Source: Halisarca cf. caerulea | Taxonomy: Eukaryota > Porifera > Demospongiae > Chondrillida > Halisarcidae | Assembly: GCA_963170055.1 (NCBI GenBank) | Contig: CAUJGJ010000040.1 | Coordinates: 2,855,301-2,897,800, forward strand | DNA length: 42,500 bases | Direction of reading: 5' to 3' | Shown here: positions 34,161-42,500 of the stretch, piece by piece | Position numbering within the stretch: the first letter of the stretch is position 1 | Layout: the number at the start of each line of letters is the position of its first letter | Notes under the pieces: generated by a model | What the model was told of the DNA's origin: nothing | Databases searched by the model: none | Seen by the model: the letters and a program-made list of their open reading frames with translations, nothing else | Program-made: the position numbers and the translations under genes

Positions 34161-35273
34161 TGACTTGTTGTAGGCGCTTAGTTGGGGTTTGGAATTACAG
34201 TGTTAGAGGTGCCTGTCCCATACTTGTCCATTGGCAAACAGGACGGTGTAATTGATGAAAGTTAATTGTTATCAACACTATATAGGCACTAATAGGTGAC
34301 AATTACAAACAAAGCACACATGTTGTTAGAAAGGTCAAAAAAGTGTGCAATTACCAAAAACAATGCACACTTTTTTCCTTTGATGTTAACCACAGCCATA
34401 CAACAAACACCTTGACTGTAATCGTTTCTTATCTTCAGCTGTGGAAATCCCGTGTTCGAAGACATTTGACTTTGTCGAATAAAATGTAGTATCGGCACTT
34501 CAACCGGGACTTTATGAAAGGTATAAGGATGGTAAATTGAATCCTTTGTGCTTTCAATATATCACAGGCTCATTATAATGTGTTTCAGTAATAAACAAAA
34601 ATGGCTGCCATTTCAAAGACGCAAGAAATAAGTTGTCTTTTAAACTTACAGCAACAATCTGCTTTTGTGACAGTTTTAGTCTGTAATAAGATTTATCGAA
34701 ATATACACTAAGTTATGATTCAAAACAAGTGGCACTTTTTGCAATATACGTCACGCAATAATATGATAATGTCACCAACCAAAAAGTAACGATCCACGAA
34801 ATCAATACTTCTTCCAACAGAAACAAATAACCTTAAGAACATCTCGACAACACTCTACTATGAATTAGCTTCAAAGTAGAGTCGATGTAACAAGTACAAA
34901 ATTAATGCCAATCCACTGAATGGTTCTTGGAATTCGCGGCGAATCGCCGAATGCCGCAAATACAGGCCTTCGTCTATTTATTAGAAAGAGCAGAAGAAGA
35001 GCTTTCTCCTGATCCCATTGTTAGCGCCCATCTCATTGTGCAAATGCTGCGAAAATTGCACAATTTCAAAGCAGTGAAATGTTGTGAATTTTTGGATTTT
35101 TGACATACGTTGAGGAAATAAATCCATTTAATTTCACAAAAAGACACAAAACATCCTTTTAATCAAAATGATATGTAACTTATTCGATTAAACCGGATTT
35201 CCAAGAAGATATTGGAGCATTTTCGAATGAAAACATACCGGCCATTCAGTTTATATGGTGAGGGTAGGAGGGT
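34161..35273. other. Stretch without a supported gene
   Basis: Mostly AT-rich. Short frames show no recognisable domain or splice-bounded structure. Confidence 0.5.
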
Positions 35274-35560
35274 TAAGGACACCACTGGGACCATGCACTA
35301 TTAAGCTGTCCTGTACAGTGAAACCTCTCTATATAAGGACACCATTGGGACCGCAGTAAGCTGTCCTGTACAGTGAAACCTCTCTAATGAGAACACCACT
35401 GGTACCACAGTAAGCTGGCCTGTTTATAGAGGTGTACTTATTTTGGAGGGTTCAACTGTACACATGTCAATGTGAGCTAGGGACTTTAAATGAGACACAG
35501 CAATGGTGTCCTGTTTAGTGAGGTTTCTGCATTTTGGAGGTGTCCTATAATAGAAGTTTT
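35274..35560. mobile_element. pogo/Tigger-like MITE remnant
   Basis: The motif ACAGTGAAACCTCTCTA followed by AAGGACACCA and GGGACC occurs in two to three tandem, diverging copies (near 35277, 35336 and 35392). Inverted relatives (TTTATAGAGGTG, GTTCAACTGTAC, GTGAGGTTTCTGCATTTTGG) lie at 35424-35540. CAGT.GAACCTCTCTA ends are typical of Tigger/pogo elements. No transposase is present. Confidence 0.5.
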
Positions 35561-36955
35561 CCTGTGAGGCATATTACCATTGTTTACTGGTTGCCAGGAA
35601 ACTCCCTTCATCAATCTGAAGCCATGCAACAGTATGATAATGAATGGTGCAAAAATTAATCCCAACACTTACGCCTGACCAGTTGTCCCTGCGTGCACCT
35701 GTCCTGCACACATGGTTTTGCAGAACAGTTCTGCCCAATGCATGTCATGTATCGAAAGCCCAATACTTGGTCAGCCAGCACCTATAGTATGACTATTTTA
35801 AAACAGGGCTGCACCAATCATCCATGATTATTGCTTGCCGAGTTTGTAGTTTATCTTACACAAGCACAATATTACTATTATGATTATTTAATTACTTGCT
35901 TATATACCAGTGGTTATATATCCCATGCATGCCACAGCCTTGAAACCAGACGTTCTATAATGGCTACTTACGTATGTCTAGGATACCACCAAAGAATTTG
36001 TACAGCATGTGCCCATAATCACGGCCTTTCAGAAATCCCTTCGATTTTCTTCTGATGTATGTGTATACATGTGATCACATTAATTTTACTAAACTCACAC
36101 ACATATGCACACACACACACACACAGCAAAAAGTTTGAAATACGTTATTCTCTCTACTTGCCGAGGCAAGTTGGAGAGGAAATCCATCATTTGGAGGTGC
36201 ATGTTTAGCACTCTTTCTTGCCCTGGGCTAATTATCAGAAAACGCGACCAATATTTGGAGAGAAGGCGAATAATTATAAGCTTAGGGCTCTGCAAGCTAA
36301 TAAAATGTCCTCCTCCAGCCTAAAAGTTGTTGCTCTGATTAGAGGACATCACATTAAATTTATAAAGAGCTTTGGGAGCTTAAATTGGCGAAACCCTGTT
36401 GTTTCAGTGAGAAACCGGTACGTTACATTTGCTTGATTGAAATAGTACCTATTTTAACCTCGTGGATTGAGGGTAATCGCCATCTATCTTTACCATACCA
36501 ACAAAGGAACAAAGAACTGCACCTGTCGGTAACGTATTGTTAGAGATATGACGAATAATTAGAATGTCACATTGTGTCGAAATTTGTCATCAATAAGAGA
36601 ACAAATTGCTGCCATTTTCACGGATGACAAATAATTAGAGAGAATACGGTACCAATAAATACGTACTTTTGCTAGTCACTGGTTACTTTCTCCCATGGTG
36701 GTTTATACCAATGACCAACATGTTTGATGAAATTCACCAAGATACCCCTATTTCCAGAGATGGTCACAAATATAAACGGTGTGTGTGTGTGTGTGGCATG
36801 CTTGTTTCCGTCAAAGTGATGATGAAACTACATCACAGGAATCAAAAATAGTAAACAATTTAAAAAACTTTCACGAAATTCAATTAATGAATAAGAATAT
36901 ACGTATGCTTTCATAAAACGTACGTACATGTACGTACAATGTTAATAGAAATTGA
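35561..36955. other. Stretch with a possible MITE, no supported gene
   Basis: TACGTTATTCTCTCTA at 36141 and TAGAGAGAATACGGTA ending at 36651 form a 16-bp inverted repeat with two mismatches, 511 bp apart. This is a weak MITE candidate. The frame at 36218-36436 has no recognisable domain. An 18-bp palindrome of GTAC words lies at about 36921-36938, just before copy B starts. Confidence 0.4.
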
Positions 36956-37549
36956 ATTTAGTAAAAATCAACTTGCTGTGAGAAAGTTAACACCAATTAG
37001 AATTCATTCCTTGCTTGATGTGGGGCAATTCAACTTAGCAATGTCTACAGAACGGCCAGGGAGAAACACACAGTAGCAACTTGAAGACAATGCTCAATAG
37101 TAGTAAACTCTCAGAGCAGTACACTCACATCCACCAAGTTCCATCAGGGGTATGAAATTCATGAACGATTGAGAGTGGTAACAGGGAGGAGATTGCTTCA
37201 CCACTACTTCCTTGCCAACCACTTGTAGTTTAACAATGGAATACTGTAGGGCGAGAGTGTATACCATGTCATGTTCAAGAATCATCATAAAGAAGATTCA
37301 ATATCATATTATTATCATATTTGTAAAAACTTTGATTGCATTATGAACACACATAAAATCATTCAATTTGTTATCAATCACAATACAATTCAATGTCATT
37401 ATTCGTGATTGCCAACTGTTAAAAATCAACTATCTCTTTTATCTTTTAATGATGATTGATTGGACATTTATAAAATATTGTCAAAAACCATTGGAACAAA
37501 GTAGAGTTGTTTGCTGTACAGGCATAGGCATACAGGGGGTTAAGTATAC

Positions 37550-38435
37550 GTACGGTATAGAACAAAAAATTTAAAAAGTTAACATGAAGAGTTTTTATTA
37601 CGTTTATCTTACGCCGTGATCAGAGAGCAGGTACGCTGTGATCACAAAAATTCGCGTCGTGATCACAGGAGCTCAGGACTGTGATCCCGTTGCTCTACAC
37701 CACGAGAAACTCCACTGAAGGCGATTAAACCTTACTTTGATGTCAATGTGAATCCACACAATACGAAAATGATACAAGGACAATGGCGCACTGCACCGTT
37801 TCTTCAGAGTACAGCGTCAATTTGAAGCAAATAAATCCAGAAACAGGAATCCAACAATATGAGCGAGTATTAAGTATTACTCTTCTCGAACGTGTGTGCC
37901 CTACAGTTAGGAGCATCATTCTGCGGATCATGTAGAACAGCATGAAGCGAGCAGCCATGTTATTTTCAGTATATTTCTGGATATTTTTTGCGCACTAGTC
38001 TAACCATTTCAAGGAGAGCGCCATCTGGCATATAGATTATTTCCTTGCTTCGCAGCAGGTAAAATGTGCCTGCTTGTTTACATTGAAGACGATGTCAATC
38101 CCTTTGCATAGCAACTATTGATTCATTGTTTAATATGATCAGATGATCGAGTGCAAAATTTCTTTGTCCAACTCGATAAAGACAAAGACGATGTGACATC
38201 CACGTTTGGCTAGAGTAGAAGTCCTAAAGCTAGAAAACGTCATTGGTAAGATTACCTGTAGCGTGATAACGCCTCTTAGCGTAATATTGTTTTCTTCTAA
38301 AGTGCAATCACGTATCTATCACGGCGTGATCACTGAGCTCCTACGTCGTGATCACGGAGCTCGTATGTCGTATTACGAAGCTCCTACGTCGTGATTACTT
38401 TACTTCACGTAAACTTTTTTCGTTCCATAGCGTAC
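37550..38435. mobile_element. MITE-like element with imperfect TIRs (copy B)
   Basis: Paralogue of 588-1490 with the same GTACGGTATAGAAC-type left end and CGTAAAC...ATAGCGTAC right end. It was present before the duplication. Confidence 0.5.
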
Positions 38436-39699
38436 ATTGGGCTATGCAGGCTCTGGGATAGATATGCATACGGTACTTTTCACAAAAAAAACTGAACAAC
38501 GAACAGAGGTTAATCTGTGTACGTATGGTGACTGACAGGGCTTTGACTGCTGTACGTACGAGTTTTGTTTCTGCTTACGCCGCTAAAAATAGGAATAAAT
38601 ACTAATGCAGGCAAAATGCAATGTACGAATTATAGGCAGCAAAATGAGCTTGTCGATATGTTTCAAAACCACTTCTGTCTCCTTTCTGCCTGCTACTCCC
38701 CCCTTCGCATCTTTCTACCGAAACGCCGTCACTGAAGGTTTCGACACAACTCGTTTTTTCTCTGTCTGACGCTTTCGCAATTGGCTTGTGGCTTTCACCT
38801 TTGAATCTTGAAACGAAATTCTCTACGCTACGTTCCTAAAATAAGCCATTCTTGATCGGAGAACTGATTCCAACGAACCCAATGTTATTGCACAACTAAT
38901 GACATAATGATTATTGGCCTATCGTCCGCCAGGGTACGCCTGGTAAGTGTATGGTGTACTTCTTTGGATTGACCGGCCATTCGATGTCAGTTATTAATGA
39001 AAAGTACCGTAGGTGGAGACTGGCATAGTCCTAAATCCCACTGCTATAAAGTGGGATACAAGAATTCACACACTGTACCAAGTCCAACCCACTTCTGCCT
39101 AGCTCTGTGCATCCAGCACCTTGAATGGATGCCTAGCCCTATGCCCGTCTAGCCCCATGTACACCTAACCGCCACATGATATACGCATGCTCATACCTTC
39201 TCAGAATCCAAACAGAACCCCCAAATGGTCTGCAGAGTGCATGCCTTGTTTGCACACTGCACCAGCATTGCCAGCACTACTTCAGCAAGTCCTTCCTCCT
39301 CTAACCTGTATCCTTCTCCCTAAGTGTACCGTAGACATGCGCACCACTGGGATACAGCATGAACAGATGCAACTGTCACAACACATTCCATCTATTTTTG
39401 TGTGGCAACATATATATTTCACGTATTCACTGATGGTCATCCACAAAATTTGAAAAAAAACAAAAAAATCCACAGGGAATTAAGTTTTACCCCCGTGTAA
39501 ATGGTAGAATATGCTAGTAATCATTAAAATATGCACAGAAATGAACACCACTGCGCTGACCTTTCCAATAAGCAGTTGAGTGCCATCCCTAACATCCCAT
39601 AAAGCCACATCAGTAACTCCCCAGATTTTTCTAGTACACTCCCCAGGCTTCCAAGAAAGAAATTCAGGTATGTTGAATACGTATGTATGTACATACGGA

Positions 39700-41364
39700 T
39701 TTACATACATACATATACCATCTGAATATAACGCACTTACATGCACACATATATCATCAGAATTTAACGTACTTACGTACATGCATACATATATCATCAG
39801 AATATATCATCAAGTGTACATTCTAAATAAGCCGGCAGCGAAGACTTTCTGCTTGAAAGGTCTGCCGTTTCTGGTGAATGCAATCGTACTTTCTTTCCTT
39901 TCACAATAACATAATGATACGTTCATACGTAGGTGCGGCATGTAGTAGGCTTTATGGTGCAGGCATGTTGTAGGGTCTATGGTGCAGGCATGTTGTTGTG
40001 TCTATGGTGCAGGCATGTTGTAGGGTCTATGGTGCAGGCATGTTGTTGTGTCTATGGTGCAGGCATGTTGTAGGGTCTATGGTGCAGGCATGTTGTAGGG
40101 TCTATGGTGCAGGCATGTTGTAGGGTCTATGGTGCAGGCATGTTGTAGGGTCTATGGTGCAGGCATGTTGTAGGGTCTATGGGGCAGGCATGTTGTAGGG
40201 TCTATGGTGCAGGCATGTTGTAGGGTCTATGGTGCAGGCATGTTGTTGTGTCTATGGGGCAGGCATGTTGTAGGGTCTATGGGGCAGGCATGTTGTAGGG
40301 TCTATGGTGCAGGCATGTTGTAGGGTTTATGGTGCAGGCATGTTGTTGTGTCTATGGGGCAGGCATGTTGTAGGGTCTATGGGGCAGGCATGTTGTAGGG
40401 TCTATGGTGCAGGCATGTTGTAGGGTCTATGGTGCAGGCATGTTGTAGGGTCTATGGGACAGGCATGTTGTAGGGTCTATGGTGCAGGCATGTTGTTGTG
40501 TCTATGGGGCAGGCATGTTGTAGGGTCTATGAGGCAGGCATGTTGTAGGGTCTATGGGGCAGGCATGTTGTTGTGTCTATGGGGCAGGCATGTTGTAGGG
40601 TCTATGGTGCAGGCATGTTGTAGGGTCTATGGTGCAGGCATGTTGTAGGGTCTTTGGTGCAGGCATGTTGTAGGGTCTTTGGTGCAATACACACTCGTCT
40701 TAAGCATTCGACTCACCTTCTGCGTACTGATCTCTATTTGACCAAATCGTATGAAAACATTCAAGAAGACGTTTTGGCGTCTTAGCAGCAGCTCCGAACG
40801 CGTCGAATGCACAAGTGTCCACGTTGAGTCCAGGAATTACCTCAAGTGAATAAAACAATTGTCCAGGCTCAGGAACACCCGTACTAAAAAGAATCTGTTT
40901 CACGGAGAAGGGCAGTGCTCCTGCCACGCTAATCTTTGCTCTGATGGCGCGCCGTAATACGTGAAAAATCCCCATGCCGCGGTCAGTATCCTTGCCTCCT
41001 GGCTAACGCACAGCTTCCTTGACAAAACGTGCAGGTGACGGGTAGGTTGCTATGGTATCTCCATGGATACTGACAACAATAATTAGATTCGTTTCTCATA
41101 ATACAGCATGGAAACAAAGAAAAAGAAAAAAAGGCATTTATAATTGATTTAAAACACAGGAAACATAGGATGAATACATAAACACATGCAGCTACATATA
41201 TGTTGCTTTCCCCTTGCAATGTCTCGGGCCCCTCGTGGCATGCCAAAGTAATGTTAGAGCCATCATCCGATGGCATATAGTAGACTCACAGGCTTCGTCC
41301 GGGTACCGCGGATGGCTTGGACTGCAGACCTGAGAAGAACAGAAGAGAGCTGGTCAACTCTCCT
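39700..41364 (-). pseudogene. Unrecognised gene, copy B, internally deleted
   Basis: Minus-strand exons at 41364-41290 and 41002-40717 match copy A 18393-18319 and 6362-6076. The second exon is one base shorter near its donor (GCAGAAG versus GCAGTAAG before GTGAGT), which changes phase. The next three exons of copy A (3871-3763, 3525-3317, 3238-3029) are missing. Only the WKPGECTRKIWG segment (about 39660-39560) follows the minisatellite. It is probably a pseudogene if copy A is functional. Confidence 0.5.
39948..40686. repeat. 25-bp minisatellite, about 30 copies
   Basis: Same unit as 5706-6035, with a second variant (TGTTGTTGTGTCTATGG) interspersed roughly every few units. That variant is absent from the short array in copy A, so the array expanded with its own variant pattern after the duplication. 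Confidence 0.95.
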
Positions 41365-42500
41365 CTACAGGCAGGGGTACATGTAAGAACATATCAAATT
41401 GAAACCAATTAAGAATCGAACAACTTACATATTTATTCTAGACTTGTTCAGGGAAGATAAGAAGGGAATGGTACTGCAATTGCCATTGGCAAGTTCATTA
41501 CTCAAGTTCCCATTATTATCTGTATATTTGACAATTTCAGGACCGGGCTGGTCATGAGGGAGGCTAAGAGCATGATATATAGGGGTCCTTACTGTACAGT
41601 GTAACTAGCTAATAAGTACCTGGTTTAGTATGTACACATGTACACTCCGGGATCCTGGGCTTGCCTGGATAGCAAGTACTCCTCATTCTGTCCCTACGTA
41701 TACATACTTCATGTACTGTTTAGTATCCCCTTCAAGGTACGTAAGTGCATAATTTTCACTGCATATGGAAATAATAATAACATTCCCACGTTTTTACCGG
41801 TCCCACACATTATATAATAGATTGAATTCACCAATCATACTGGAAGAGTTGGAAGTATAGGGTGCATGACGGAATTGGGGACGATGGGTCCAAAGCAGTG
41901 TCAGTCACACGTTATTTTCTCGTCAGTGTTGTCTCTCTAAAATGGGAATTGCAATGGAGTATATTACAGCTAGACTCGAATTATTCAACAGTAACTCCTC
42001 AGTGTTCCATATAAGCCCACGTTTTCTCTACTCCTATATTCAAGTGTATATACTCTGTGTTTCTAAAACAATCGTCAAAATAAACTCCAGTGAAGCTGGG
42101 TCACATCTGCAGAGACAAAACCATTCATTCAGAAGATGCATGGTCAATACTGTTCGCTACGCACGAACGTAAGCGCCACGTGCACTGGACTCACCGGCAA
42201 ATGATCAGCTGAATTCCACTGCGATAGTGATATATCCTTCAAACTGTATAGATCTGCAGTTGGCAACATGTACGTACTATAATATACTAAACCACAGGCC
42301 TGCATGCATGTATGCATTATATGCCCACACTCATTTGCATGCATGCTACCTGCATGCATGCAAATGAGCATATATATGCATGGTGCGGAGGGCTGGGTGG
42401 ATATTCAGTCAAATACAGTATTGCATATACTCATTGTCATGTATTTGAGCTGCAAGCATGTTCATGTAATATTATATTGTATGTATTATTATATGATAGA

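Larger units (their letters stand above)
36956..42465 (+). repeat. Segmental duplication copy B
   Basis: This is a continuous direct repeat of copy A without the LINE and nested transposon, and without A's 2941-5587. Breakpoints relative to A are near 39807 (A 2940/5588) and 41205 (A 6564/18230). The second junction is the empty site for the LINE insertion. Confidence 0.9.

Noticed and set aside
40454..40648. Repeat peptide with QACCRVYGAGM
   Set aside because: It is a frame through the 25-bp minisatellite; the unit is not a multiple of three and the array is intronic.

Overview
The window looks like metazoan genomic DNA. It has spliced genes with GT-AG introns, several classes of DNA transposon, a non-LTR retrotransposon and very long (GT)n, (CA)n and (TA)n microsatellites. 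A ZU5/Death-domain gene, an IRAK/RLK-like kinase gene, AT-rich introns and frequent GCATGC words suggest a demosponge such as Amphimedon. That assignment is inference; no sequence search was possible.

The main feature is a complete 10,340-bp DNA transposon at 6722-17061. Its ends are inverted repeats identical over the first 72 bp, starting TATGGAGC and ending GCTCCATA. A perfect 6-bp target duplication (GATTTA) flanks it. Inside the ends lie two kinds of mirrored tandem array. The element carries two intact multi-exon genes converging on its centre. On the minus strand is an 11-exon, 391-aa DDE integrase-like transposase (candidate triad D139, D198, E238). On the plus strand is an 18-exon, 845-aa protein with a basic N-terminus, an unrecognised conserved-looking domain, an Ig-like domain and a C-terminal Pelle/IRAK/plant-RLK-like kinase domain with its catalytic residues present. 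A full-length kinase as transposon cargo is the observation most worth following up. The 6-bp duplication, TAT...ATA ends and transposase motifs resemble the IS3EU superfamily as I remember it.

The transposon lies inside a 5'-truncated LINE (6565-18229, with an (AAT)n tail). The LINE reading frame becomes continuous when the transposon and one target copy are removed. The LINE lies inside a duplicated locus. Copy A (1-2940, 5588-6564, 18230-19445) and copy B (36956-42465) are direct repeats about 30 kb apart, and copy B is the empty site for the LINE. In copy A an unrecognised minus-strand gene has phase-compatible exons at 18393-18319, 6362-6076, 3871-3763, 3525-3317 and 3238-3029. Its 286-bp intron in copy B has become about 12 kb in copy A. 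Copy B has a 1-nt frameshift and has lost the inner exons. A 25-bp minisatellite in the next intron has about 13 units in A and about 30 in B.

Between the copies, a minus-strand gene at 20985-24824 encodes a ZU5 domain, a UPA-like middle and a C-terminal Death domain. It is interrupted by (GT)n/(CA)n introns, one about 600 bp long. The stretch 24840-36955 is gene-poor. It holds a decayed LINE C-terminus, two copies of a foldback-type inverted-repeat element, a 116-bp near-perfect palindrome, a pogo/Tigger-like remnant and other MITE-like sequences. I saw no rRNA, tRNA, CRISPR or bacterial-type features.
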